In this document: positions 12,640-24,610 of the stretch, in pieces
Numbering within the stretch: the stretch's first letter is position 1
How the letters are laid out: every line of letters begins with the position of its first letter
Assembly (NCBI GenBank): GCA_009760855.2
Contig: WPIO01000020.1
Span: 3,807,501 to 3,871,500, forward strand
Direction of reading: 5' to 3'
DNA: 64,000 nt
Origin: Cristatella mucedo
Taxonomy: Eukaryota > Bryozoa > Phylactolaemata > Cristatellidae
The notes under the pieces: generated by a model
The model's input: the letters and a program-made list of their open reading frames with translations, nothing else
Told to the model about the DNA's origin: nothing
Database searches by the model: none
Made by a program: the position numbers and the translations under genes

Positions 12640-13390
12640 TGGGTTTTTGAATGTCTGTAACTACCACAAAGACAAAGTAGGTGCTATGCAGGAGAGTTTT
12701 CTATAGCGCACTCAATGCCTTAGAGGTTTTCGGTATGTATGCGGTAGCCAAAAGACTTCACGAAGTGACGAGAAAGTGAGTGGCAATCGCTGAATCAGCA
12801 GGCAATCGCAGAAGTGTGCAGCATGGAAGTGGCAGCTCAGGCCGGTTGAAAAGGATGTGCTGCAGTCGGTAGCAGGAGAGTAAATGCAGTTGCCTTAGAT
12901 TTGTGGAAGTGAGTTCCACAGTCAAGGACCTGCAGAGCAAAAGCTGCCACCAACGGTCTTTAAGTTTTCGAATGGAACAGCTAATTTATTCTCCATAGAG
13001 GACCTGAGAGGACGAGGAGGCTGAAACTGGTGCAGCAGTTCAGCTTCGTATGATAGAGCCAAGCCATGGTGGGCCTTGTGGGTCAGAGTAAGAATTTTAC
13101 TCTTTATCCATTGATTAACCGGAAGCCATAGAAGCTCCTTAAAATAAAAATAAAAAATTCATTTGTATAGCGCCCAAAGAGAACTTAATCACTGTTCAGG
13201 TGCTTCACATATGCCTCGGGGCTCGAGCCCACGACCTCAGCCAGACCTTGGTCGGGTGAGCACCTTAACCGCTGGACCAAACCAGCTCCTTCACCAGAGG
13301 AGACACATGGCTGAACCTCTGGGGTTCATTAACTAGCTTTGCATCTGTATTCATTATCAGCTAATGGCTATTTCGGTAACCCAGCCAGAA
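12640..13390 (-). mobile_element. LINE-2f 3' fragment, interrupted by a SINE
   Basis: Minus strand. The C-terminal part encodes LLHQFQPPRPLRSSMENKLA followed by VPFEKLKTVGG and WNSLP, close to the + copy at 23205. The 3' UTR, with the conserved stretch ACTTTGTCTTTGTGG, ends near 12650. A SINE-A lies inside (13141-13283) and splits the element. Stops are present, so it is inactive. Confidence 0.8.
13141..13283 (-). mobile_element. SINE-A, best copy, nested in LINE-2f
   Basis: Complete element. Reading the minus strand: A box TGGTCCAGCGG (one change from the tRNA consensus), B box GGCTCGAGCCC, then the LINE-1f-like tail GCACCTGAACAGTGATTAAG with TTCTCTTTGGGCGC and an ATTTTTTATTTTTATTTT end. 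It is flanked by the exact 8-base repeat AGCTCCTT at 13133-13140 and 13284-13291, a target-site duplication. The LINE-2f sequence resumes on the far side, so the insertion is younger than its host. Confidence 0.9.
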
Positions 13391-13614
13391 CAAATTATGC
13401 TAGTTCAGCTTAGACAGAACCACGGATCTAGTTAGATATTTAGCCAGTGACAGTGATAAACAGTCCCTAATCTTAGATAATGATCTGAAGGGATGGCTAG
13501 CTGTGGAGGGCACTTTCAAAATCCGAACTAGCTTCCTTGTTGGGGAGATTCGAGCTGCAAGAGGACAAAACTCAGTGCCCTCACCAGAACAGCAGCTACA
13601 GCAGAGAAGCTCAT

Positions 13615-13693
13615 GTGCAGCAATTGTAAAGTGCCTAGAAAGAGATTGAGTTCTCTGAGGGAGCTGTATCAAATGTATTTTTATTATTATTAC
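13615..13693 (+). mobile_element. Solo LINE-1f 3' tail
   Basis: GTGCCTAGAAAGAGATTGAG, TTCTCTGAGGGAGC, then TTTTTATTATTATTA. It is the hairpin module with (ATT)n and no coding sequence. Confidence 0.75.
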
Positions 13694-13758
13694 TAAAGCT
13701 CCCCGGGGTGGACTCGAGCAGTCTGTTTTTGAAATGGCTCGGAGCCTCGAGAAAGCGC

Positions 13759-14439
13759 GCACGCACGCACACACACACGCACATACACACAGAAGGGGGA
13801 AGGAAGTGGGTATAGAGAGTGAGAGGGAGAGGGGAAAGAGTGAGCAAGCAGCTGCAGCAGCTCACCCTCCAGACGTTTAGTCATTAGCACATTTGCATGT
13901 TAGCATGGCCCCTTGTCTGAGAGTTTGGTGGCCTCTAGCCGAGCATAGGCCACCAGGTCTCTCTCTCTCCAGCAGATCCTACCTCATCCTCACCCTTTTG
14001 CCTTGGGCCGCTGCTGCATCTAACAATTTTACCCTTGCTGCAACGCCTTATGCTTCGGTCTCATAAGCGACTTAAGGTACCCACATGCTTACCTGTGCGC
14101 ACGTGTGCGCACGCACGTGTGCACGTGTGTGCTTCACCTGTAGTCGGATGCAGGTTCGGTATGATCTTCAGCTCCAATGCTGGGAGAGGGAGGGTGGGAG
14201 AGAATGCATAGATGTAAACACTCTCGACAGATAACTGCAACTACGTTTAGATAAGGCTAGTCATGGTGTTGGTGCCAACCTAGTTCTCAATGCAATACTG
14301 CTTGCTGTGCTAGTGACAAAGCGACACAGCAGCAACTTTCTGTGCTTAGGTTAGCACATGATTCACGTGAAGCTAGCCCTCATCAGCGATACATAGGATA
14401 CACATGCACGTGCACGCATGCAAGTAAGTGCACACATAA
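13759..14439. other. Short (CA)n and unassigned DNA
   Basis: An alternating CA/CG tract at 13759-13790 is followed by unassigned DNA. A second alternating GTGCGCAC-rich stretch lies at 14095-14135. Confidence 0.5.
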
Positions 14440-14441
14440 AT

Positions 14442-14526
<85 letters not shown>

Positions 14527-14610
14527 CACGCACACACTAACACACACTAACACACACACACACACATACACACGTATACATATACATGCACGTATACATA
14601 TACGTATACA

Positions 14611-14709
<99 letters not shown>

Positions 14710-14712
14710 GTT
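14440..14712. repeat. Compound (CA)n-(TA)n microsatellite
   Basis: About 120 bases of (CA)n pass through mixed CATA/CGTA units into about 95 bases of pure (TA)n. The open frames reading Thr-His or Val-Cys are by-products. Confidence 0.97.
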
Positions 14713-15859
14713 GTAGGGAGAAAGAAGGTGATTGAGAGTGATTGAGATACAGAGAAAGAGTGATAGATGCAGAGGGACAGAGGACAGACGGACATCGACG
14801 GTGACAGAGCTGGAGAACTGCTAGAGAGCTAGCTTGCTTCTTGAACTAATAAGCTTACCCAAAAGTTTGCTCATTGACAGAGTTAAGACAAACTCCTGGT
14901 ATATGTAGCCATTCATATCTAGCATTGGTAGCCAGCTGCTTTTATAGCCACTGAATCAGAAGTTTATTCACACCAAAGTTTGATTCACTGGCATATATGC
15001 AACGACACGCAATCAACCTCTCTGTCTTCATGAGAGTTAATTCACACGGTAGCCGGCCAGCACACGACCAACCACTCTCTGTCGGACTGATCCGCCTGCT
15101 CGCCTCCTCCTGTCTCCGCGCTTGTCTTCACTCACCTGGGGGTGGGGTGGGGGGTGGGGGAAGCACCTAAGGCCGGCCGGCCTTTGGCTCGAAGCAGGTG
15201 ACTTTTCTCGTGCATTTACCGGTCGCTCGGCAGCGACGGCCGTCATAGGATCTGACGTCAGTCCTAGGATCTGACGTCTGTCCTAGGATCCTGCCTCCGC
15301 CTCCACTGCGACCTCGGGCTGCTCTACTGGCCAGCGTACTGGATGCACTGGGCCCTGCCTGCTGCCTGCACCTCGGTGCTTCAGGCATCGAGACAAATGT
15401 ATGGGGGGAAGGGGGCAACATTCGAGCTGGCAGCAATACTTCAGAGGCTCTGTACTCCTCAAGGCGCTCGAGAGGCTCGGCCATGGTCCGAGTTCTCGCT
15501 CACCTCCAGCTAGCTCTTTCCTTCTTCCTGAGTTCTAGCGATTCGAGGTTGAACTAGAAGCAAGTTGACAAAAGCAAAGCCTGAGCAGGCCTTTTATACA
15601 GGCACAGAGGAGACACACTTGTCTACAGCTGATGGGGATGTGGGGCCCCACAAGCTGCAGCTCAAACTTTGTCTCAAGCTCAAGAGCCTTGGCTGTGAAA
15701 CATCCGAAAAGACTACGAGGAAACCGGTTAGTTAGTATGGTGACTCTTTAAAAGCACTTCATAAAAAAATTTCCTTTAAAGTTTTCAGGTTGACCTTTGG
15801 GCTAATGGGCATGCGGTATGGACAAGTCTGACCGGGAAGTTTTTCTGACCAGTACTTAC
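14713..15859. other. Unassigned DNA with a 19-bp tandem repeat
   Basis: At 15242-15291 the unit TCCTAGGATCTGACGTCTG occurs about two and a half times with one or two changes per unit. Nothing else recognised. Confidence 0.5.
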
Positions 15860-15975
15860 CCGTGACCGGCAGCACATCATCTACCGGTGGAATTTTGGGG
15901 GTTGAGGCTGTCTGTCCTTTCTTGCATTCCTTGTGCAGTGGAAAGCAACATTTCAGGGCCAAAAGGCAAAAGTAT
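15860..15975 (-). other. Weak candidate host exon
   Basis: On the minus strand an open frame ends in KIPPVDDVLPVTG and is followed exactly by CGG|GTAAGT, a consensus 5' splice donor (exon end 15860). The frame contains a small Cys/His group (CCFPLHKEC). I see no convincing acceptor upstream and recognise no family, so this may be chance. Confidence 0.15.
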
Positions 15976-16125
15976 AAGTGTGCAAAAGCAAAGGGAGTAC
16001 GTGGTAGATTTTTTGTACCAAGTGAGAGTTGGTAAATGAACACCCCATCTGCAGGCCCCGTGCGGCAGGCCGCCTCTGCCTTCCGACGCATACCTTCCCA
16101 AGGTCTGACTGCAGACGGAAAAAAA

Positions 16126-16245
16126 CACATCGATTAGCAAGTGGACCACTCAGGAAAGGTCTGGAGAATAGCTTGCTCGTTTGGCAAGTGGACGTGCCGA
16201 ACAAGGAAAAAGCACATCGATTAGCAAGTGGACTACTCAGAAAAA
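16126..16245. repeat. 87-bp-offset direct repeat
   Basis: CACATCGATTAGCAAGTGGA begins at 16126 and again at 16213, each followed by CTACTCAG/CCACTCAG and an A-rich stretch. About 33 bases are near identical. Confidence 0.85.
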
Positions 16246-16574
16246 CTACTTTTGGGCTCTATCGACAAAGTGACGTCAAGCAGAAAGTGGGAAGGAGGAA
16301 GCCAAGCCAGGGTAGAGGGGTGAGGGGTGAGGGGCCTGCGAGTAAGGAAAAACGATTGCGAACAATCACTGCCTTTATTCGACAACAGGCGCTCAGCAGC
16401 TGCGAGTCGCCTGTAAGAGTGACATAATATCATCGTCGGTTCGGATCCGGACTTTTCCCTTCTGTGGGAGGGGGATTTTTCCCTTCTGGGGGTGGGCGTT
16501 TGCCCATCTGGGAAGGGAAAGGCCCCGATCACGCCACCGTCGCTGCATCTGCTGCTCGAGTGCGTCGTCGTTGT

Positions 16575-17082
16575 TCGGTCTACTGCAGCTAGGCTTGTCT
16601 GTCGTGAGCGTCGCAGTTGCCACATTACTCCACTTCTCGCCCACCTGCACAGGCTGCCAGTCAGGCAACGGATTGACTTCAAGGAACTGACTTTCGTACA
16701 AACCTCAAATCTTTTGGAGACCGTGCATTTAGTTCGTATGCTCCCAAAGCCTGGAACTCCCTCCCGACCTGCGTCAGAACATCCCCTGACCTGGCCACAT
16801 TTAAAAGGAACTTAAAAACACCTATTTAGGACAGCATTTAGTGGGTCCCTGTGATTCGTCCTTGATGTGCTTATGTGTGCTGACACTGCATGCTGCCACT
16901 AACCACATTTGCATGCCGACCCTGTGCATGTCCCCCCTTACCATGTTATTCATCTTGTCTGTTTTTCAAGCATGATTTTACTTACCATTCAATTGCATTT
17001 CACTTTACAGCAAGTGTAATGCGCCTAGAGAGAGATTAAGTTCTCTGAGGGCGCTTTATCAAGTACATTATTATTATTCGGT
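16575..17082 (+). mobile_element. LINE-1f copy B, 3' fragment with internal deletion
   Basis: Starts at CTGCAGCTAGGCTTGTCTGT (the ARLVCRE segment) and keeps the LINE-1f 3' UTR, hairpin (GCGCCTAGAGAGAGATTAAG) and ATTATTATT tail. After TTGACTTCAAGG it jumps to ACTTTCGTACAAACCTC, losing about 190 bases found in copies such as 53475-54205. Inactive. Confidence 0.88.
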
Positions 17083-18407
17083 CGACTGTGGGTGGATAGG
17101 GCCAGCCGTGGCCCTACATCGGCAGCAGTCTGAGCAGGACTTTGTCCTTGAGTCGCAGTCGCAGCAGCGCCCCCTGCTGGCCAGAGAAGCACGAGCCGAG
17201 CGGCCGACAGACCGATCTACGCAGCTTGTTACAAAGTTTGCATCGGCCAAGATGCACGTGCCTGTTGCCACCACCACCACTGATTCACCAATGCGGTCCA
17301 GGTCGTCACGAGTCTGCTGCCTTCTCCGGCTTGGGCAGAGATCGCTTGGTCGCAAGACAGCCCCCCCCCCTTTGGCCAATGCGTCTCTTCACTTGGGATG
17401 TGCTGTTCGAGCTTTCTGAATAGGCCCCTGTCCTCTCGAATGTGGATCTGGTTAACCACTGTGCCTGGCAAGCAGCCAGAAGTTAACTTGTCGAAGTCAA
17501 ACAGCCAACACAGAAGGCACCTTTTGTTTACCCCTGCTTTGCATGCCGGCCAGCTGCCTGGGCCTCTCATCGAGGTGCCCTCTAGCACCAGGGTGCTCCA
17601 GCCTCAGAGGGCAAGCCATCGCTGGCCTCCCCGGCGTCCGGTAGCTTCTCTCAGGCTTTCAAACGTGCAGCTCGTTGGCAAGCAGGCACTGTCAGCCACG
17701 GCACTATGGCCGCACGATGCCGGACTCGGCAGTTCAGTCCTAAGCATCACTACAACGTCAGCATAACGTTTAAGCATTCTACAGACCGATGAGGGTCAGG
17801 GCTCTAGCAGAGCTCAGATCTGCTTCGAGCCCCTGCCATGCAGGTGCTCCGGGCAGCAGCAGGCCGGGAGCAGGCAGCAGGAGATGCAGCCTGAATGATG
17901 GGAGCGATGCGAGCAGGGCACCGATCGCGTCGATCGCTTTTGTCGATGGCTACTCGGCAAGCGAGCTCTCATTCGGCAAGGGACGTCGAGTGAGTGCTGT
18001 GCAGGCCGCAAGGGCGCAGAGCCCTCGCTGCGGTCAAGTACTACCGAGCGACTGGCTAGACTCGCCTCCAGACTAATCATTCTCGACAGATTTCGAAGGA
18101 GAGCTCGAAACATAGGTAGATCACGTGAGAGCCTGGCAGTTGTACCGATCCTCGGGGGGGGGGGATAGGTCAAGCTTTTCCGAAGATCTTGTTCATTTGA
18201 TACGTTACTCTGTTTCACATGAGGCCTCTGAAAAATTCTGCAGCAACATGATTTTTGCAGTTGTCACCACAGACATCCCATCTTGTTAGCTCAGTGGCTG
18301 CTGCCTTAAATCAACGATCGGGTTGGAATATGATGGGACCGGCTTCTTTTTACCAGAATGACTCATAATGAAAACGACAGAATCAGTTAATACGCAGTCA
18401 TATGTTC
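17083..18407. other. Unassigned DNA
   Basis: GC-rich, with no recognised gene. Poly-C at about 17360 and poly-G at about 18154. Confidence 0.35.
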
Positions 18408-18600
18408 ATAGAGCCAGCGACCTTTCGGCCATGTGCATAGTGCCCATAGCAGGACGGGAGGAAAGTGAGCTGGCTTTGTGCTAAACGAAGATATACCGGC
18501 ACCGAATTAGCTGCTATGGGCACTGTGCTCATAGCCGAAAGTTTGCTCAATCTATAAATAAATGACGTCGTATTAGTTGATAGACTATGACCTGGGTAGG
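18408..18600. repeat. Dispersed repeat R1, copy 2
   Basis: Aligns by eye with 5107-5310: TGTTCATAGAGCCAGCGACC, then CTTTCGGCCATGTGCATAGT, and, inverted, GGGCACTGTGCTCATAGCCG, ending CTCAATCTATAAAT. The spacing is the same in both copies. Confidence 0.65.
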
Positions 18601-18846
18601 TGAACACACTTTGGTGGACAAAGTTTTCGGTGCCCAAACGTGAATGACCAACCATACGAGCTCAACATTGTGGTCAACTTTCTAGTCTCACCTTAATAAA
18701 AATGAAGGCCGTCTCCCTGCTCATGCCATCAAATATCACTCATGCACTCATGCTACTTGATAGTGCTGTTCCTGGGGACAAGCGAGCCACACCCATCCTT
18801 ACGTGCAAGCTCACTCGTGGGCACGTATGCTAGCTTGTGTGTTCAT

Positions 18847-18900
<54 letters not shown>
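18847..18900. repeat. (CA)n microsatellite
   Basis: About 27 uninterrupted CA units. Confidence 0.97.
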
Positions 18901-18902
<2 letters not shown>

Positions 18903-20453
18903 ATACATACAAGCTTGCTCATGGCACTCTGGCACGTATGTGCACACTTGCAAGCACTTGCATAGTCGGGTTCTCTTGCCTGAGCTCTCTCCTATGAGAA
19001 GAAGCAAGCAAGCAGAAAATTGAGGGAGTGATCAGGAACTGCTTCCAGATTTGTTCACTCGCCACGAGGCATCACTCTGCTAAAGAGACTTCCGCCTTCG
19101 CAGGCAATTTTTTTGTTAACAGCAACACAGTGGCAAAATCCTGCTCAGCTTTGTACAGTCACTCGGCTCTGGCAAGCAGGCCATAACATTGGGCGTGCCA
19201 CACATGTTTTGGACAGCCGGCAGCCTTTTCGTTGGCCTTCGTGGCACACCAGGTTTTTCAAGGCTTTATAGTCATTCGCAATGGTGCTAGCTAAGCCAGT
19301 TGACTACTATCGAGCCCTGCTTCAATCTGCAGCCTGCCACAGCCTCCCACTGTTCTGTGCTCGCTACTACCGATGTGCAGCAGCTGTGGGGGATGCAAAA
19401 TGGTCCCAACTCTAAATAGTGTGTGCAGATTGGCTGCCGGATTAGGTAGCAGCCATTTTGAGTGGCACATCGAAGGCACCTGCCACAGATGTACAGCTCC
19501 TGTGTGATATAAGCTGTGCTTATTGTCCGACGGTTAGAGCAGACAGCTTCATTGGAGCCGATTACAATTTTTCGGGATTAAAACAAGGCTGGAATGCAAG
19601 GGCAAAGAAGTGAAAGACGACAGCCGCAGCACAAAACGTGGCTGCTGCTGGGTCACGTGAGTGACTGACTGCGAGATGCTGAAGGAGCATTTGGAAATGG
19701 CAACACAAGGAGAGAAAGAGCAACCATTAACAGTGGGCACGAAAACGAAGGAAAGTGAGGGATAAAGAAAAGTTGAGAACAAACTTTTTAAAGGCTGAAT
19801 GAGCCAATGGCTGGACTCACGGCGCCCTAGCGGACGTCTAATGGTTGTTTACTTGTCTTCCGGTCGTGGAAATTAAGCCATGCCTCCGGTGCTGAAGTCA
19901 ACTGTCGTTTGCATGTGCCCTGGATAGGTACAAGGAAAAGATGGTGAGGTGCCACTGTATTTCGTAAGCCACCAGCCCAGAGGTAAGTCCCAAGCACATG
20001 AATAGTGGGGGGGGGCACACAGTATGACTGTTGGGGGGGGGGCAATGCACACAAGCTTGCAGCTGCCTCATTCCAACACACAAAGCTGCACGCTTTCTTC
20101 ATTCATTTCTGAATGTGGTGTGTGCTGTGCCATGTAGCAGGTCCTTCCCAATTACATGTCCGAATTGTATGAAGACTCTCACTGCAAAGAAAGTACTCAA
20201 GCAGAAACAAACATCGAGCTCGATATTCGGCTATATTATAGCAAATCTGCTGTATTCTAATTCCGTTACAGCTCTCTAAATGCACAGGGGCGTCGACAGT
20301 CGGATTCTACGGTATTAGGAAGTGCCTCATGTGATTGCAAAAGATAATGGCATACCGTGATGGTAGTGCCACTAAAGTTACTTCCTGGATGCTCGAACTG
20401 CTGCCATGATTGGCCCCCCTTCTTTTGTCCAGCTTAGCCATCGCATGCAGGCC
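18901..20453. other. Unassigned DNA
   Basis: Two poly-G runs (about 20007 and 20033) sit 25 bases apart. No gene recognised. Confidence 0.35.
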
Positions 20454-20496
20454 GAGCGTGCTTATTGGCCAAGACTATTGGCCAATAAGCACGCTC
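20454..20496. repeat. Perfect 19-bp hairpin, 5-base loop
   Basis: Left arm GAGCGTGCTTATTGGCCAA (20454-20472), loop GACTA, right arm its exact reverse complement (20478-20496). The arms contain CCAAT/ATTGG boxes. No poly-T follows it, and it does not lie at the edge of a recognised element. Confidence 0.95.
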
Positions 20497-22319
20497 CTCA
20501 GCGAGCAGCCAATAATGGGAATGCAGCCTGCTCATGGCTCGAGTTATTTTGCTGAGCTTGCATGCGAAACTATACAACGTCAGAGGCATGCAAGATCAGT
20601 CAGATTATGGATGACGAATTTTCTGCACAGTTTCTTAATTATAATGGCTAGAAAGGCTTTCTGTAATAATCTTTAGTTAAGGGGAATAAAAGCCGAAGTC
20701 GTATAATATGCCATGAATTGAGCTCTAGAGGCAGCAGTTTCGCTTGATTCAGTGGTGCCCTGGACGCCGAACGAGAGGTGTTGTACCCTACGGTCGATAC
20801 CGGAGGCCACCAGTGACCCTTCATCACTGCCGAATAGACTACTCCAAGCTATGAATGTGGACTTGTTATTTTAAGGTACGGGTTCCCTTTCAGTGCTGCT
20901 AAGGTAGTCCACTGCCTTTGGCATACCTGCGGTACCCATACCCATCGGTCGGCGCTGAGTAGTTAGACTTACTCCCAAAGCTCAGGGCTTCACCAGTGTT
21001 CCTCGCACCCACGTCGGCTTGGACTAGAACTGTTAGCAGTGCTGCGTTTGCAGCCTAATTCTCCTCGGACACAGAAGCTGCTAGATCACGTCTGTAGCAC
21101 ACGGGTAGCCGACTTCGAGCACCTGCTCGCTCGACAGATCTGTGCAGATAAAGCCAGTTTGAAAAGTCTGCACGGGCAGGCACACAGAATTGAAAGCTGT
21201 CACGAGGGCCAGACAACGTTGCCGATAGAGTCGCTGATGGGCAGTGCCAGCGTCAGTGGCCTCTCGGCAGCACCCAAGTGGCCTTGCACTTGCCGCTGCT
21301 CACAATGGCTCCACTGCTCTTTCTCTGCTGCAGGGTTATCTAATTGCACGGCTGATCATCGGCCGGCGTTCATGTGACTTATCGGTAATAACACATAAGC
21401 TGGGATTCAAGTGACACCATTCCACTGAAACTGCTCTCTTCGGCTGAGGGACGTGACATTCTAGGTGCTCCCATTTAGGTGCTCTCACTTTGATAACAAA
21501 TTAGCTGTACCAACCTTCCACTTGCAGACTGCCTGCTGCAGGAGCCAGAGAAACTGCCGGCAGCCATCTTTGCTGCTTGTCAGCATGATGGCATGCTCGC
21601 GCACTGTGTTCTCCTTCCTGACAGCCGAGCTACTCTGCCGACCCGTGCAGCCGCTGCCTTTCAAAAGGAGGCAAGTCAAGCAAGCGAGCAAGGGAAGTCA
21701 CGCATACGGTGGACATTTACTCCCACGGACTTTCGTACCTGGCATCACTGCTATGAGTGAGCAATGCTCTATGTCAGCAACTCTTAGATAGCCCAGGAAT
21801 TCTGTAGCAAAATCGCTTAGCCACAATCGCTTGGCACAGTCCTGCAAGTGGCCTGCGTCAACTTCGTCGTGAAGCATAAAGAAAAAAAACGAACGATAGA
21901 CCGGAGATTGATGGAGTAGATCCGACTAGCTGCAATGGGCTATGCATGCATAGATGCTGCTCTGCAATTCATAGAATTATTACCTATGCCACGTTCGCTT
22001 TTGCAGAAGCAGTTCAGGGTCCCCCTAGCAAAAGCCGTCGCTGTGGGCACAAATAAGTCATTTCTGGGGCCTATACATTGCTGTCAGGTCGATAGATGAT
22101 GTGCGCGATCGATCGGCATCGATACATCGTTATTATCGCAAAGATAAAGAAAGATTAAGAAGCAAAGATCCATCTTGTGATACATCCTGAAGGTCTCAAG
22201 GACCACTACGCTCTAGTAACAATGATAGGCATGAGTCATCTGTACAGCACCATAAGACAGTCAAGTCTCTATAAAGGCGCTTCTCAATTCACGACAAGAG
22301 AATCAATGTATGTATGTAT
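20497..22319. other. Unassigned DNA with a LINE-2f-like scrap
   Basis: Near 21490 the words GATAACAAATTAGCTGTACC resemble the NNKLAVP segment of LINE-2f (23310), so 21480-21560 may be an old fragment. The rest is unassigned. Confidence 0.35.
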
Positions 22320-22600
22320 GTATTTCCGTCTGTACCACCACAAATCCACAAGACGGTGGAGGTGTTATGCAAGAGAGCTTTGCATAGTGCACCCACAGCC
22401 TAAGCTGCTCTCGGTAGGCATTCGGTAGCCAACAGACTTCATCTCACGCGGCAAAGTGAGAAGCATAGCCGAGTCAGGAGAGCAGTTGAGGTAGTGAGTA
22501 ACACGAAAGTAGCAGCTCAGGACGGCTGGAAAGGATGTGCCATAGTCGCCAGCAGGAGAGTAGTTGTCGTTGCATAGGAAATAACCAATGGTTGATGACA
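22320..22600 (-). mobile_element. LINE-2f 3' end fragment
   Basis: The minus-strand 3' UTR matches the end of 12640-13390 (GTCCTGAGCTGC, GGAAAGGATGTG in plus view, TTCGGTAGCCAACAGACTTC). No intact coding. Confidence 0.65.
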
Positions 22601-22779
22601 CATGAGCAGACTTGCATGCAAAAGCACTCAAGAAGACACTCGAGGCCCCTGGCTTGTAGGACCCCCGGTTACTAACATGTACTGAGTCATACACAGGTAA
22701 GCATAGATGCCGACAAGAACAAGAAAGACATATTCACTGGGATACAGGGAAAGCTGAGCGGAATAGAGGCGTTTCTAGC

Positions 22780-23200
22780 TGACACTTATATAATGCAAGT
22801 CAATGCATATTGTGACAGAAGCCGAAAACGAGTTCCGTTCAAGACCGTCAGTGCAGTACATACGAGCTGAAGGTCCGATCGCCGAAAGATTTCACAATTT
22901 GATCTCTCGAGGACTGGCGAGGCGACCGGAAGCCGATGGGTGGATGGTTCGAGAGCGAGCATGAGGAACAAGAAGGCGGGATAGGTAGAGGCAGGTGCAA
23001 GCAAGTGCTGTGACCTGTAGGCCAGAGAGGATCTTGAAGAGACATCAGTGGAGTGATGTAGAAGCTACACCGTTGACAAAAGGCCAATCAAGCTGCTGAG
23101 TTTTGCACCAGTTACAGTCGATTAAGGGCACAAGCCACGAGTCAAGATTAATTGGAATTTTACTAATCCAGACTCGATGTTACAAACGCGTGAACTAGTT
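22780..23200 (-). mobile_element. L2/CR1-like LINE, C-terminal fragment
   Basis: Minus strand encodes KLVHAFVTSSLD near 23195, LVQNSAA, a decayed central part, and KSFGDRTFSSYV near 22870. These are the ordered C-terminal motifs of LINE-1f-type proteins. Stops and frameshifts interrupt it. Confidence 0.75.
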
Positions 23201-23204
23201 TGAC

Positions 23205-23680
23205 TAGTTCTTATGCTGACCCACAAGGCCTGCCACGGCTTGGCTCCTTCATACCTAGCTGAACTGCTGCACCAGTTTCAGCATCCTCGTGCCCTAAGGC
23301 CCTCTTTGAACAATAAATTAGCTGTTCCATTCCAATGCTTTAAGACCGTTGGCAACAGCAGCTTTCGCTCTGCAGCCTGCCGACCACGGGATATCCTTTC
23401 CATCTGCCCCGAGCTGCTGCTACTTCCCCATGCTACTCACTACCTCAACTGCTCGCCCCGACCGAGTTGGGCTTCTTGCTTTCTCTCTGCTGCATGAGAG
23501 GAAGTCAGTTGGCTACCACTTATGTACCGAAAGCCGCTAAGACTTTGAGTGAGCTATAAAACATTCTCCTCCTCAAACACCCTAAAAAAACACTCACTTT
23601 GTCTTTGTGGCTTTGTGGAATTACAGATGGAGATATGTCGCATTACATTGCAGGCCCTGATTTTTGCAATGTTCCTAAGC
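23205..23680 (+). mobile_element. LINE-2f 3' fragment
   Basis: Encodes LTHKACHGLAPSYLAELLHQ, then NNKLAVPFQCFKTVG and FRSAACRPRD, then the LINE-2f 3' UTR ending near ACTTTGTCTTTGTGG and TTACAGATGGAGATA. It abuts an opposite-strand LINE piece. Confidence 0.75.
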
Positions 23681-23754
23681 TAAAAGTTTGCGGACGTGAC
23701 CGTGGAGGCATCATACTAATCCAATGACTAGTCGTTATGGCTTTACACACCCAG

Positions 23755-24610
23755 ATTACTGGCAGACGTCAGTGGAGTGATGGTAGATCTTGAAGGAGGA
23801 GATCTTCCAACTTTAGGATGACACCAGGCTTACCCATAACTATAATGTTGGTCGTGTCACTGTTAAGCTCTAGAAAGCTTGTAGCCATCAAAGTGCGAAC
23901 GTCGTCGATGGGAAGGCTGCAAGGGAGGTTAGTGAGTCTGATACTGAGAGCAAGGCATAGACTGGTCAAAGGATAGGCAGAAGAGTCGAAGGATAGGTTG
24001 AGCTGAGTTTCTTTGACGTTAAAATTAAAGCCAACACTGTGTTTGGAGATGAGATACTTCAAACTCGAAGGCCTACCTGCTGACCAGCAGCCATTTACAT
24101 ATACACTCCCACATATCTCATTGAGGTAGGGCGGCGCCCAGTTTAACACTGTGCCAGTGATAATAAGGTGTTTCGCGAGGCGCTCTAAAAGAAAATGCAT
24201 CAGATGATGGTGAGAGATCTAAAAAGAACTAGCATAGAAGCTAGTCGTATCAACATCGTTCAGAAGGTGGTTGTAAACCCAAAGCAGAGCAGTTTCTTTG
24301 GAATGATTTACTTTGAATCTCTAATGGAACTTCCTAGAAAGATCTGACGGACATACGTAATCGTTTGGCTGCTGGGCCATCGCTCTCTCAACTGTCTTGG
24401 ATAAGAATGGGGGAAGCGAGACTGGATCAAAGTTACTCAGGTCCTCATAAGTCTAGGATCGGGTTTTCAAAGAGTGGCCCAAAGGCAGCTGTTCTCAGAG
24501 GGGAGGCACTTTGCTGGAAACTAGTGATGTATTTACAGTTCTTGTTATGGAGGCCTGCAACAGGTCTACGGGTCTCACCAGGAAAACTGATGTAGCATTG
24601 CCGAGAAAAC
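23755..24610 (-). mobile_element. L2/CR1-like LINE, RT-domain fragment
   Basis: Minus strand, reading in shifted frames: NFDPVSLPPFLSKTVERA (24430-24375), NHSKETALLWVYNHLL (24320-24270), LLERLAKHLIITGT, FNFNVKETQLNLSF, and FLELNSDTTNIIVMGKPG. The catalytic YADD position reads NVKE, so both aspartates are lost. The GVPQGSVLGP region is missing or unrecognisable. Dead copy of older age. Confidence 0.8.

Noticed and set aside
23100-23680. Second twin-priming candidate from the opposed LINE pieces
   Set aside because: The plus piece is a different lineage (LINE-2f) and covers the same C-terminal region rather than the upstream segment.
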